A stretch of DNA of 64,000 nt. Source: Psychrobacillus antarcticus. Its GTDB lineage: Bacteria; Bacillota; Bacilli; Bacillales_A; Planococcaceae. Positions 8,009-17,492 of this stretch are shown one piece after another. The stretch spans positions 1-64,000 of the forward strand of contig NZ_JAIZDB010000002.1 of the NCBI RefSeq assembly GCF_029533155.1. Direction: 5' to 3'. The notes beneath the pieces are model-generated. The model searched no databases and had not been told where the DNA came from. It saw only the letters and a list, made by a program, of their open reading frames with translations. The stretch's first letter is position 1. Every line of letters begins with the position of its first letter. A program made the position numbers and the translations under genes.

Positions 8009-8842
8009 TTAATGTAGAATATTTGGTGTAGATGGGTTTTTTTGACCAGGTTTCGAAATTGCATCTATTACCGATGAGTCTAGATTAGAATTATTAGTTG
8101 CGCCGTATTGAAGAGGTTTTGTATTTGATTTTGTCATGTTGTCCCCTTTTGCAGAAGTAGCTTGCTTGTTGTTACTATTTGTATTTGAGGCGGATTTCAT
8201 ATGTTCACTATTTGCAGAAACATCTTTCTTGTTAGCATTTCCATTTGTTACAGAATTTTTGTTGGTTGATCCGCCCGGTGTAGTGGCTTGTTTCGAGGTA
8301 TTATTCGTCCCAGCTGCACTTTGTGTACTAGCCAAACTAGCAACGTCCTTTACTATTTGACTGACTTGTGGTGCGACTGTTTGAGCAATGACGCCAATTT
8401 TTTGAGCATTGGTACCCATAGTATTTTGTCCAGCCCCGCTGCTGTTTTGATTACCTCCCATACTTTGAGCCGAATTCCAGCTAGTTGGTTTTTGTGCAAT
8501 ATTTCCAACCATTTGCATCATGTTTCCATTCTTTTGTCCAGCGTTGCTATTTGAGGCATTTGATTGCATTCCACTATTCATCGTTGTTCCGGAATTAGGT
8601 TGTGCACCTTGAGTAGTTGTTTCACTCATCATTTTTTCCATAACTGTACTCATCGCTTTCCTTGGGCAAAACTTTGTTGCGCCTTCCGCTACTTTCATGG
8701 AACCATACAAGACAAGCATCCTACCGCTTCTGCTTTTCGGTTCGCGTATAAGTTGTATGGTGCCATAAGCGGTCATTACTGAGCCTAGCATGAAGCGAAC
8801 GTAAGCAGTGCCAGGACTTAAATTTTGTTGGTTATGTGCCAT
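8009..8842 (-). CDS. DUF2892-like protein with Asn/Ser/Gln-rich tail
   Basis: This 277-residue protein has two parts. Residues 1-75 contain a weakly hydrophobic pair of segments (VRFMLGSVMTAYG; MLVLYGSMKVAEG) ending in KFCPRK, similar in layout to the small inner-membrane DUF2892 domain with its FCP motif. Residues 76-277 are low complexity, rich in Asn, Ser, Gln, Thr and Gly with scattered Met, and probably disordered. GGAGGT precedes the ATG on the minus strand. It stands alone, convergent with the SAP-like gene, with its own terminator. The domain call is tentative and the function unknown. Confidence 0.7.
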   Translation of the reverse strand: MAHNQQNLSPGTAYVRFMLGSVMTAYGTIQLIREPKSRSGRMLVLYGSMKVAEGATKFCPRKAMSTVMEKMMSETTTQGAQPNSGTTMNSGMQSNASNSNAGQKNGNMMQMVGNIAQKPTSWNSAQSMGGNQNSSGAGQNTMGTNAQKIGVIAQTVAPQVSQIVKDVASLASTQSAAGTNNTSKQATTPGGSTNKNSVTNGNANKKDVSANSEHMKSASNTNSNNKQATSAKGDNMTKSNTKPLQYGATNNSNLDSSVIDAISKPGQKNPSTPNILH

Positions 8843-9244
8843 CTGTGAGAACCTCCATATTAATATTGTTCTTGCTTTGGGAATACTACAAAGAGTGAAT
8901 GAAAGTCAATGGGAAAAATTCCAATCGCAACTCAAAGAAAAGCCACATGAAAATATCCTCATGGACATCCATTTCAGGTTTATAATCCCCAAAGATTCTT
9001 TTATTATGCGTGCCAATTTTGGTCCTCTCATGTGCATAGTCTCTTTCCGTAAAATAACATTAATATTCACAAGAAAATCACATTGCAAAAATGGATGATA
9101 CTCGAATCATACAAATATAGACTAAACTTTTCTAGGCTTGGTTAAACTAGTATTGTTCTTGAAGTGTTAGCAATCTAATTTCACGAATATAGTAATGTAA
9201 TGACTAATTGAAGTCTAATAAAATAATAGGAAAGTGGTGTTCAA
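8843..9244. other. Intergenic region without a recognisable gene
   Basis: About 400 bases between the divergent DUF2892-like gene and the small membrane protein. Short open frames exist on both strands (up to 96 codons) but show no family resemblance, no convincing ribosome site and a biased composition. It must hold the promoters for both neighbours; I could not single out a strong one. Confidence 0.5.
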
Positions 9245-9601
9245 ATGAGCTTTAACATGGCTATACTTGTTTGTTTGACTTTAATGTTTCTAATTGCTGG
9301 TATTACTTATTATTTAGGGAAAAAGGTATCTAATAGCTTCATGAAATATATTCCGGTATTTTCTTTTGGAGTAGGTGTGTTTTTTTTGTATATCAAACTC
9401 CAATTTAATTCTTACAACCCTAATTCCTTCGATAGAATTTTCGATATGATTGCATTTACAACATTTTTTATCGTTTGTAGTGTTGCCCTTTTAGAAGCTG
9501 TTATCATTGAAATTGTAGAAAATACAAAGGTATTTGGAAAAGGTTACATGGTAATTCGAAAAGCAATAAAATTAGTTAATGTAAATAAAGCATTCAAATA
9601 A
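9245..9601 (+). CDS. Small three- to four-helix membrane protein (YesK-like)
   Basis: 118 residues with hydrophobic segments at about 5-24, 36-51 and 68-90, separated by short charged loops, and a basic C-terminal tail (GKGYMVIRKAIK). Length and layout resemble the YesK-like family of uncharacterised Bacillus membrane proteins. An AGGAAAGTGGTG ribosome site precedes the ATG. A strong bidirectional terminator follows immediately. No enzymatic motif is visible. It is convergent with rqcH, so no operon context helps. Confidence 0.6.
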   Translation: MSFNMAILVCLTLMFLIAGITYYLGKKVSNSFMKYIPVFSFGVGVFFLYIKLQFNSYNPNSFDRIFDMIAFTTFFIVCSVALLEAVIIEIVENTKVFGKGYMVIRKAIKLVNVNKAFK

Positions 9602-9648
9602 AAACTAGCCCATCTTTGAGTAAGTACTCAGATGGGCTAGTTTTATTG
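9601..9648. terminator. Bidirectional intrinsic terminator
   Basis: AAAACTAGCCCATCT (9601-9615) pairs with the downstream arm ending GATGGGCTAGTTTT (9631-9644). An A-run lies on one side and a T-run on the other, so it can serve both the small membrane protein and the convergent rqcH. Confidence 0.85.
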
Positions 9649-9654
9649 GAGATA

Positions 9655-11340
9655 TTACTTTTTCATTTGTCTTATCTTTTCTTCATCGGGTGTTACAAAT
9701 ATTGTAGTCTGCTCAAAATAAATAACAAAACCTGGTTTTGCGCCATTTGGTTTTTTTACCTGTTTGACGACCGTATAATCCACAGGAACCGAAGCAGATT
9801 CACGTGCCTTGCTGAAGTAAGCTGCAAGATTCGCTGCCTCTAATAATGCTGTTTCTGATGGATTATCCACATGTATAACTACATGTGATCCTGGGATATC
9901 CTTTGTATGGAGCCATGTATCTGTTTTACGAGCTAATTTAAATGTGACAAAATCATTCTGTTTATTGTTTTTGCCGACCGAAATCTCGGTTCCATCAGAT
10001 GCTATATATTTTTCTGGTGTCGGTTTGACCGGTTTTTTCTTCTTTTTAGAAGCACGCATTTTCAGTAATCCTTGCTCCATTAATTCTTCCCGAATTTCTT
10101 CAATATCGGTTGGAGAAGCTTGCATTACTTGTTGAAGTAACAATTCGAAGTAAGCTATATCATCTTTGGTGATTTCAAATTGCTGTTCAATTTTTAGTAA
10201 TGCTGTTTTTGCTTTTGTATAACGGCTATAATACCTTTGTGAATTTTGTGAAGCTGTTTTCCGAACATCTAATGGAATCACAACTGTTTTTTCATTTTCA
10301 TCATAATAATTTACAAGTTCTACTTCTTTCAATCCTTTTTCAATTGCGTGTGCATTTGCCATTAATAGTTCACCGAATAGCAGATACGTTTCTAGGTTTT
10401 CCGCTTGTTCAAAATCTTTTTGGAGTTTTTTCATTTTTAACTTCAATTTGCTTAATTCGTTTTGGAGCCATTTTTCTAAATCACCAGCCTGCTGCTTCAC
10501 ACGGTCACGTTCAGCCTTTGCAAAGTAGACACGATCTAGTAAATTACCTAAATTTTCTTCATTAAATTTCTCGCCATCTAAATGGGTTAATGCATTTGGT
10601 GAATAAAAGGACTTCCCATTTACTTCTACAATTTGTTTTGTAGAGCCTCCTACCTGAATTTCTTCCATAAATTCTTTATAAATCTCCACTCTGTCAGTAG
10701 CATTTTGGAATCTATACATTAATTCCTTTGCATGCAATGGAGAAAAGCCGGAAATTTGATCCATAATTTCTTTAGAGTCAACGGCTAATTGAAGTACTCC
10801 TATTAATGCTTCTGAAATCTCAAGTGGATTCAGCTTATTTTGAGAAGGTGGCGCAATATATGGTTGACCAGGTAAAATAGTACGGTAACTATTCATAGAA
10901 GGAGATAGATGCTTAATACTTTCCAAAATTAGATTGCGAGTTGGGTCTATTAAAAGTAAATTACTGTGACGTCCCATAATCTCCATATGAACTTCACGAG
11001 TAATATCATCCCCGATTTCATTTTTGCTTTGTATTTGGAAAATAATTATTCGATCGCTTTCGTGTTGGTGAATACCAGTAATAATTCCACCTTCTAAATG
11101 CTTTCGTAATACCATGCAAAAAAGCGGTGGTTGCGCTGGGTTGTCAATGATTTCATTGGTAATTTGTACACGAGAATAGGATGAGTGAACGGAGAACAAT
11201 AATTTATAATTTTTACCTTGAGCTCTTATATGCAGTAATATTTCCTGTGCATTTGGTTGGTGTATTTTAGAAATACGTCCCGTAACAAGTTGCTGTAATT
11301 CAGTTGTCATTGATATAGTAAATAAACCGTCAAAAGCCAT
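9655..11340 (-). CDS. rqcH: RqcH / NFACT-family ribosome quality control protein
   Basis: 561 residues, close to the usual length (about 570). RqcH binds stalled 50S subunits and recruits tRNA-Ala to add C-terminal alanine tails that mark the nascent chain for degradation. Visible parts are the NFACT-N domain with the conserved Asp96-Arg97 pair needed for tRNA binding, a middle helix-hairpin and coiled-coil section rich in Lys/Glu/Leu (about 265-420), and the NFACT-R domain with KTDTWLHTKDIPGSH near 475-490. Older annotation calls this fibronectin-binding protein. It is divergent from gmk. B. subtilis yloA holds the same place, but the yicC and remA genes usually between it and gmk are absent here. 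Confidence 0.95.
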   Translation of the reverse strand: MAFDGLFTISMTTELQQLVTGRISKIHQPNAQEILLHIRAQGKNYKLLFSVHSSYSRVQITNEIIDNPAQPPLFCMVLRKHLEGGIITGIHQHESDRIIIFQIQSKNEIGDDITREVHMEIMGRHSNLLLIDPTRNLILESIKHLSPSMNSYRTILPGQPYIAPPSQNKLNPLEISEALIGVLQLAVDSKEIMDQISGFSPLHAKELMYRFQNATDRVEIYKEFMEEIQVGGSTKQIVEVNGKSFYSPNALTHLDGEKFNEENLGNLLDRVYFAKAERDRVKQQAGDLEKWLQNELSKLKLKMKKLQKDFEQAENLETYLLFGELLMANAHAIEKGLKEVELVNYYDENEKTVVIPLDVRKTASQNSQRYYSRYTKAKTALLKIEQQFEITKDDIAYFELLLQQVMQASPTDIEEIREELMEQGLLKMRASKKKKKPVKPTPEKYIASDGTEISVGKNNKQNDFVTFKLARKTDTWLHTKDIPGSHVVIHVDNPSETALLEAANLAAYFSKARESASVPVDYTVVKQVKKPNGAKPGFVIYFEQTTIFVTPDEEKIRQMKK

Positions 11341-11439
11341 AAGTAATCCTCTTTCAAAACATTATTTTGTAATTAGTGACTATTGCCTACTAAGCGCTTG
11401 CACTTTTCTTATATATCTTATCATTTTAAGACCTACTTG

Positions 11440-11448
11440 TGTTATAAT
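11440..11448 (+). promoter_or_regulatory. Extended -10 promoter for gmk-rpoZ
   Basis: TGTTATAAT at 11440-11448 is an extended -10 element (TGn plus TATAAT) about 60 bases before the gmk ATG. The -35 position (ATCATT) is weak, as is common with extended -10 promoters. Confidence 0.6.
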
Positions 11449-11455
11449 CAGTTAA

Positions 11456-12127
<672 letters not shown>

Positions 12128-12352
12128 ATGTTATATCCATCTGTAGATTCATTAAAAACTAAAATTGACTCAAAATATTCTTTAGTGACGGTCGCATCTA
12201 AGCGAGCTCGACAGTTACAAGAAGAAGGCGGAGAACGTCTAACTTCATATGTGTCCTACAAAAAAGTAGGAAGAGCGTTAGAGGAAGTTGCAGCTGGTGA
12301 ATTAACTATACTATCATCAAGTGATTCTGTAGTTTATGAAGACGAAGTTTAA
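12128..12352 (+). CDS. rpoZ: RNA polymerase omega subunit
   Basis: 74 residues, the expected size for Gram-positive omega. It stabilises the beta-prime subunit during RNA polymerase assembly. The core stretch KYSLVTVASKRARQLQEEG and the following KKVGRALEEV are typical. It starts directly after the gmk stop, without spacing, and its ribosome site lies inside the end of gmk (GGAAGGAG), indicating translational coupling. A terminator follows. Confidence 0.96.
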   Translation: MLYPSVDSLKTKIDSKYSLVTVASKRARQLQEEGGERLTSYVSYKKVGRALEEVAAGELTILSSSDSVVYEDEV

Positions 12353-12370
12353 ATATTTTGGTTAGCAATG

Positions 12371-12411
12371 ACCTCCCAAAGAATGTACGTTTCTTTGGGA
12401 GGTTGTTGTTT
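12371..12411 (+). terminator. Intrinsic terminator between rpoZ and coaBC
   Basis: ACCTCCCAAAGAA (12371-12383) pairs with TTCTTTGGGAGGT (12391-12403), followed by TGTTGTTT. The T-run is interrupted, so partial read-through into coaBC is likely because little room remains for a separate promoter. Confidence 0.75.
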
Positions 12412-12428
12412 AGAGGGGAGAATTCGTG

Positions 12429-13634
12429 ATGTTAACTTCTAAGAAAGTTCTTGTATGTGTTACAGGTGGAATTGCTGTTTACAAAGCGGTTGCATTGGTT
12501 AGTAAATTGGCACAAGCAGGAGCAAATGTAAAAGTAATGATGACAAAATCAGCGATGGAATTTGTACAGCCATTAAGCTTTCAAGCAATGTCTAGAAATG
12601 ATGTATATTTTGATACATTTGATGAAAAGGACTCTAGCGTAATTGCGCATATAGATTTAGCAGACTGGGCTGACCTTGTAATCGTGGCACCTGCGACAGC
12701 GAATGTAATAGGTAAGTTAGCAAATGGTATTGCAGATGATATGGTAACGACTACTCTATTGGCAACAACTGCAGATGTGTGGATAGCCCCGGCAATGAAT
12801 GTACATATGTACGATAATCCTGCTGTTATACGCAATATTGCTCAACTTTCAAAAGATGGTTATCATTTTATCGAGCCTTCTGAAGGTTTTTTAGCATGTG
12901 GATATGTAGGAAAAGGTCGTTTGGAAGAACCAGAGAAAATAGTTCAGTTGGTAGAGGGATATTTTTGGCCGAAGAAGTTACCTTTAATAGGAAAAAAAGT
13001 TGTAGTTACAGCTGGACCAACTAGAGAAAAAATAGATCCTGTTCGATTTTTGACTAATTTTTCTAGTGGGAAAATGGGTTACGCTATGGCAGAGGCTGCA
13101 GCAAGTCTAGGAGCTGAAACTATTTTGATTTCTGGTCCTGTCAGCATAAGTGCACCAGCAAATGTAGCGCTTGTTCCCGTGGAAAGTGCAAAAGAAATGT
13201 TAGATGCTGTGTTACTTCATTTCGATACAGCTTCTATGGTTATAAAAACTGCTGCAGTGGCAGATTATAAACCAAAAGAGATACATACTCAAAAGATTAA
13301 AAAGCAACCTGGTGAGTCGGTGATCGTTCTAGAAAGAACTACCGATATTCTTTTAGAACTGGGAAAACGGAAAAAAGACCAATTATTAATAGGCTTTGCA
13401 GCAGAAACAAATGATGTGATCCATTATGCTAAAGGTAAGCTGGAAAAGAAAAATGCAGATTATATCATTGCCAATGACGTGACCGAAGTAGGTTCAGGTT
13501 TTGGAACAGATACGAATGCTGTTACGTTAGTTGGTAAAAATGTGGAACAGTATTTTCCTCATCAAAGCAAGAAAGAACTTGCAATTCAATTACTGCAAAC
13601 AATTATTCAATTGGAGAAAGATGATGCCAAATGA
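12429..13634 (+). CDS. coaBC: Bifunctional phosphopantothenoylcysteine decarboxylase / synthetase
   Basis: 401 residues. The N-terminal CoaC flavoprotein domain (about 1-190) decarboxylates phosphopantothenoylcysteine; the C-terminal CoaB domain (about 190-401) makes that intermediate from phosphopantothenate and cysteine. Visible markers are TGGIAVYK near the start, APAMNVHMYDNP, the lid Cys in FLACGYVGKGR, and in CoaB AGPTREKIDPVRF and the IKKQ region. GGGGAG sits eight bases before ATG 12429; the GTG at 12426 is an alternative. It overlaps priA by four bases. Confidence 0.96.
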   Translation: MLTSKKVLVCVTGGIAVYKAVALVSKLAQAGANVKVMMTKSAMEFVQPLSFQAMSRNDVYFDTFDEKDSSVIAHIDLADWADLVIVAPATANVIGKLANGIADDMVTTTLLATTADVWIAPAMNVHMYDNPAVIRNIAQLSKDGYHFIEPSEGFLACGYVGKGRLEEPEKIVQLVEGYFWPKKLPLIGKKVVVTAGPTREKIDPVRFLTNFSSGKMGYAMAEAAASLGAETILISGPVSISAPANVALVPVESAKEMLDAVLLHFDTASMVIKTAAVADYKPKEIHTQKIKKQPGESVIVLERTTDILLELGKRKKDQLLIGFAAETNDVIHYAKGKLEKKNADYIIANDVTEVGSGFGTDTNAVTLVGKNVEQYFPHQSKKELAIQLLQTIIQLEKDDAK

Positions 13635-16042
13635 TAGTAGAAGTTATTGTAGATGTATCAGCTTATCCTATTGATCGACCTTTTGACTATATAGTTCCTG
13701 AAAAATTAGAAACGATTATAGAACGTGGAAGTCGTGTACATGTTCCTTTTGGAAATAGAAAAGTCCTAGGATTTATAACGAATATAAAAGAGCATTCTGA
13801 TTTAGATATGTCCAAACTGAAAGAAATAATTTCTATAATTGACGTAGAACCTGTCATTACCGAAGAATTATTACAGCTTTCTAAATGGATGACGAATAAG
13901 ACATTATGTTATGAAATAGATGCGCTTCAAGTTATGCTCCCAGCTGCTCTTCGTGCTACATATAAAAAAGAAATTCGACTTGTGGAACGAGATGGAGTAG
14001 ATATAGAATCACTAGCATTATTCGGTTCAAAAGAAATTGTTTCTTATGAGATTTTTGAAAAAGCTGGGTTATTACGACAGCTGAAAAAGTATCTAGATCA
14101 AGGTAATTTCCAATTGGATACTGTTATTAAGCAACATGGAAAGATGAAAATAATCGCCCAATATCGTTTGGTGGAAAACATGGAATTGGTCCATACCCAA
14201 CTTAGTGAACTTCCGAAAAATGCCATTAAACAAAAAGAGCTAATCGAATGGCTTTTAACGCAAAAGCAATCCACGTATACAATGGCAGAACTAAAAGATT
14301 CTGCACAAACAAATAATCATACGGTTAAAGCTTTAATTGAAAAAGGTATCCTAGAAACAAAAAACAAAGAAATATACCGTGAAATTAGCAGTCTAGAGTA
14401 TAACGACAAGGATCATCGATTTAAATTGACAGATGAACAACAGGAAGCTCTATCAAAAATCAATGATGCACAGAATAATAACGAGCATACTACTTTTCTA
14501 TTACACGGTATTACTGGTAGTGGTAAAACGGAGATCTATCTGAATGCAATTGAAAAGTCAATCAATGAAGGCAAAGAGGCAATTATGCTTGTACCTGAAA
14601 TATCTTTGACACCTCAAATGACCAGAAGATTTAAATTGCGTTTCCATGATCAAGTAGCTGTGATGCATAGTGGATTATCAGTCGGAGAAAAATTTGATGA
14701 ATGGCGTAAAATTTGGCGTGGTGAAGTAAAGGTAGTTGTCGGAGCTAGATCCGCAATATTCGCCCCCTTTAAAAATCTTGGTTTAATCATTTTAGACGAG
14801 GAACATGAGTCTACTTATAAGCAAGAAGATATACCAAGATATCATGCAAGAGATGTAGCAATTTGGAGAAGTAATTTCCATCAATGTCCAGTTGTTTTAG
14901 GAAGTGCAACTCCTTCCCTTGAATCCTATGCACGTGCTTCAAAGGGTGTATATAGTTTGTTAACTTTGCATATGCGTGCGAAAGAGCAATCTTTACCAGT
15001 CGTAAATATCGTAGATATGCGTGCAGAGTTAAAAAGTGGAAACCGTTCTATGTTTAGTATAGACCTTGCGGATGCTGTCAGAGAAAAGTTGGAGAAGAAA
15101 GAACAAATCGTTTTATTTTTAAATAAAAGAGGGTTTTCTTCCTTTGTACTTTGTAGAGACTGTGGAACAGTAGTTGAATGCGATAATTGTGATATCTCGC
15201 TTACCTATCACCGAGAGGGCGAGCAACTAAAATGTCATTATTGTGGACATCAAGAACCTGTACCGAAGCAGTGTCCTGAATGTTCCAGTGAGCATATTCG
15301 CTTTTTTGGAACAGGTACTCAAAAAGTAGAAGAGGAGATCACTAAGTTATTTCCTTACGCGAGAGTTCTTCGAATGGATGTAGATACGACTAGAACAAAA
15401 GGCTCTCATGAGCGGATTTTAAAACAATTCGGAGATGGAGAAGCGGATATTTTACTTGGAACTCAAATGATTGCAAAGGGGTTAGATTTCCCTAATATTA
15501 CGCTTGTTGGAGTGTTAAATGCGGATACAACGTTGCACTTAGCTGATTTTAGAGCAGCCGAAAAAACATTTCAGCTAATGACACAAGTTAGTGGACGAGC
15601 TGGCCGACACGATAAAGAAGGTCAGGTGCATATTCAAACTTATACACCAGAGCATTATGCAATAGAGTATTCAAAATCACAGTTGTATGAGCCGTTCTAT
15701 CATAAAGAAATGCAAGTACGAAAACAGTTCGAATATCCACCCTTCTACTATTTAACACTTGTCCAAGTAACACATGAAAATGTTATGTTAGCATCGGAAT
15801 ATGCAAAACTGGCGACTGATTGGTTACGAGCGAATTTGTCTGCCAGCACGATGGTAATTGGACCAACTTCTAGTGCTATTAGTAAAATACAAAATAGATA
15901 TCGTTACCAATGTTTGATAAAATACAAAAAAGAACCAATACTAGTGGAAAAACTTCAGCAATTAATAAAAATATACCGAACCGAGTGGATAAAAAAAGGA
16001 ATCATCTTAACAATTGATTTGGATCCATCTACTATTTTATAA
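13631..16042 (+). CDS. priA: Primosomal replication restart helicase
   Basis: 803 residues, a full-length PriA. It reloads the replicative helicase at stalled forks. The N-terminal 3'-end binding domain spans about 1-110. The superfamily 2 helicase has Walker A GITGSGKT at 293-300 and DEEH at 389-392. A zinc-binding insertion is seen in CRDCGTVVECDNCD and CHYCG...CPEC. The C-terminal helicase motif QVSGRAGRHDKEG is present. ATGA overlap with coaBC couples translation; def follows. Confidence 0.97.
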   Translation: MIVEVIVDVSAYPIDRPFDYIVPEKLETIIERGSRVHVPFGNRKVLGFITNIKEHSDLDMSKLKEIISIIDVEPVITEELLQLSKWMTNKTLCYEIDALQVMLPAALRATYKKEIRLVERDGVDIESLALFGSKEIVSYEIFEKAGLLRQLKKYLDQGNFQLDTVIKQHGKMKIIAQYRLVENMELVHTQLSELPKNAIKQKELIEWLLTQKQSTYTMAELKDSAQTNNHTVKALIEKGILETKNKEIYREISSLEYNDKDHRFKLTDEQQEALSKINDAQNNNEHTTFLLHGITGSGKTEIYLNAIEKSINEGKEAIMLVPEISLTPQMTRRFKLRFHDQVAVMHSGLSVGEKFDEWRKIWRGEVKVVVGARSAIFAPFKNLGLIILDEEHESTYKQEDIPRYHARDVAIWRSNFHQCPVVLGSATPSLESYARASKGVYSLLTLHMRAKEQSLPVVNIVDMRAELKSGNRSMFSIDLADAVREKLEKKEQIVLFLNKRGFSSFVLCRDCGTVVECDNCDISLTYHREGEQLKCHYCGHQEPVPKQCPECSSEHIRFFGTGTQKVEEEITKLFPYARVLRMDVDTTRTKGSHERILKQFGDGEADILLGTQMIAKGLDFPNITLVGVLNADTTLHLADFRAAEKTFQLMTQVSGRAGRHDKEGQVHIQTYTPEHYAIEYSKSQLYEPFYHKEMQVRKQFEYPPFYYLTLVQVTHENVMLASEYAKLATDWLRANLSASTMVIGPTSSAISKIQNRYRYQCLIKYKKEPILVEKLQQLIKIYRTEWIKKGIILTIDLDPSTIL

Positions 16043-16065
16043 GGTGTTTGAAAAGAGGAAAAGAA

Positions 16066-16554
16066 ATGGCAATACGACCAATTATTACACATCCAAATGA
16101 TGTATTATTAAAGAAATGTGAAGAAGTGACAGAATTTGATACCAAACTGGCTGAGCTTTTAGACGATATGTACGATACGATGGTCGCTTCTGATGGAATT
16201 GGAATAGCTGCACCACAGGTCGGAGAAGCTATCCAAGTAGCAATCGTTGACTTAGGCGAAGGTCAAGATATCATCGAAATGATCAATCCTGAGGTAGTGG
16301 AAATGGAAGGATCCGAAATCGAAGTAGAAGGATGCTTAAGTTTTCCTGATGTTTATGGAGAAGTAGAACGTCCATTTTTTGTAAAAGTAGAAGCTCAGGA
16401 TCGTACAGGAGCTTTATATGAATTACAGGCAGAGGATTATGAAGCAAGAGCCATTTTACATGAAATTGATCACTTACATGGTGTTTTATTTACCACAAAG
16501 GTTGTTCGTTATGTTGAATTGGATGAACTTGAAAATGAGGTGGAAGAAGTATGA
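16066..16554 (+). CDS. def: Peptide deformylase
   Basis: 162 residues from ATG 16066, with a GAGG ribosome site at 16055-16058; an in-frame TTG at 16048 is less likely. The enzyme removes the formyl group from N-terminal Met. All three motifs are intact: GIGIAAPQVG, EGCLSFP with metal ligand Cys90, and HEIDH at 132-136 carrying two His ligands and the catalytic Glu. It overlaps fmt by four bases, pairing formylation with deformylation as in many bacteria. Confidence 0.97.
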   Translation: MAIRPIITHPNDVLLKKCEEVTEFDTKLAELLDDMYDTMVASDGIGIAAPQVGEAIQVAIVDLGEGQDIIEMINPEVVEMEGSEIEVEGCLSFPDVYGEVERPFFVKVEAQDRTGALYELQAEDYEARAILHEIDHLHGVLFTTKVVRYVELDELENEVEEV

Positions 16555-17492
16555 CATCAATTATCTTCATGGGAACTCCGGCATTCTCCGCACCTATCCT
16601 GAGAATGTTAGTAGAGGAAGGCTATAAAGTAGAGGCTGTTGTGACACAGCCAGATCGACCAGTAGGTAGAAAAAAAGTATTAACTGCAACTCCTGTAAAA
16701 GAAGAAGCGATTCAACTTGGTTTGCCAGTTATTCAACCGAACAAACTAAAGGGATCAGATGAGCTAAACCAAATTATTGCTCTAAAGCCAGATTTAATCA
16801 TTACTGCTGCCTTCGGTCAGATTCTACCAAAGGAATTGTTAGAAATACCTGAACTTGGCTGTATTAATGTTCATGCATCATTATTACCTGCATACCGCGG
16901 TGGAGCTCCAATTCATCAGGCAATTATAGATGGTCAAAGTAAAACAGGTATAACAATAATGTATATGGAAGAGAAATTAGATGCGGGAGATATTATATCG
17001 CAGAGTGAAATATCTATTGAACATACAGATGATACTGGACTGCTATTTGAAAAATTGAGTGCAGTAGGTTCAGAGCTACTAAAAGAGACATTGCCTTCCA
17101 TTATTGCAAAAACGAATAATCAGACAAAACAGGATGAAACAAAAGTAACGTTTGCTAAAAATATTTCACGTGAACTGGAAAGACTGGATTGGAATAATTC
17201 AGCATTGCAATTACACAATCAAGTTCGAGGGCTACACCCTTGGCCAGTTGCCTACACAACATTAGACGGACAAGTTGTGAAGATTTGGAAGGCAGATACT
17301 ATTTCCGTTCAAACATCCGAAAAACCTGGAACTGTTGTGAAAATTGAGTCTGATTATTTTGTTGTACAAACAGGTAAGTCAGAAGCAATTCGCATTAATG
17401 AGTTACAACCAGCCGGTAAAAAGAAAATGTCCGCAGAAGATTATTTGCGTGGCGTAGGTTCGAAATTGCGAATAGGAGATATATTTGAATGA
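16551..17492 (+). CDS. fmt: Methionyl-tRNA formyltransferase
   Basis: 313 residues, normal length. It formylates Met-tRNA(fMet) using 10-formyl-tetrahydrofolate. The N-terminal catalytic domain has the NVHASLLPAYRGGAPI motif (about 109-124) with the conserved Asn and His, and the downstream catalytic Asp region MEEKLDAGDI. The C-terminal OB-like domain follows, with RGLHPWPVAYT at about 224-234. ATGA overlaps join it to def upstream and rsmB downstream. Confidence 0.97.
   Translation: MTSIIFMGTPAFSAPILRMLVEEGYKVEAVVTQPDRPVGRKKVLTATPVKEEAIQLGLPVIQPNKLKGSDELNQIIALKPDLIITAAFGQILPKELLEIPELGCINVHASLLPAYRGGAPIHQAIIDGQSKTGITIMYMEEKLDAGDIISQSEISIEHTDDTGLLFEKLSAVGSELLKETLPSIIAKTNNQTKQDETKVTFAKNISRELERLDWNNSALQLHNQVRGLHPWPVAYTTLDGQVVKIWKADTISVQTSEKPGTVVKIESDYFVVQTGKSEAIRINELQPAGKKKMSAEDYLRGVGSKLRIGDIFE

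Noticed and set aside
8906-9098. Overlapping short open frames on both strands in the 8843-9244 gap
   Set aside because: No ribosome site, no recognisable family, and the two strands mirror each other.
11388-11404. Possible catabolite-responsive element (TGCAAGCGCTTA on the minus strand) before gmk
   Set aside because: The last two consensus bases do not match and gmk is not a usual CcpA target.
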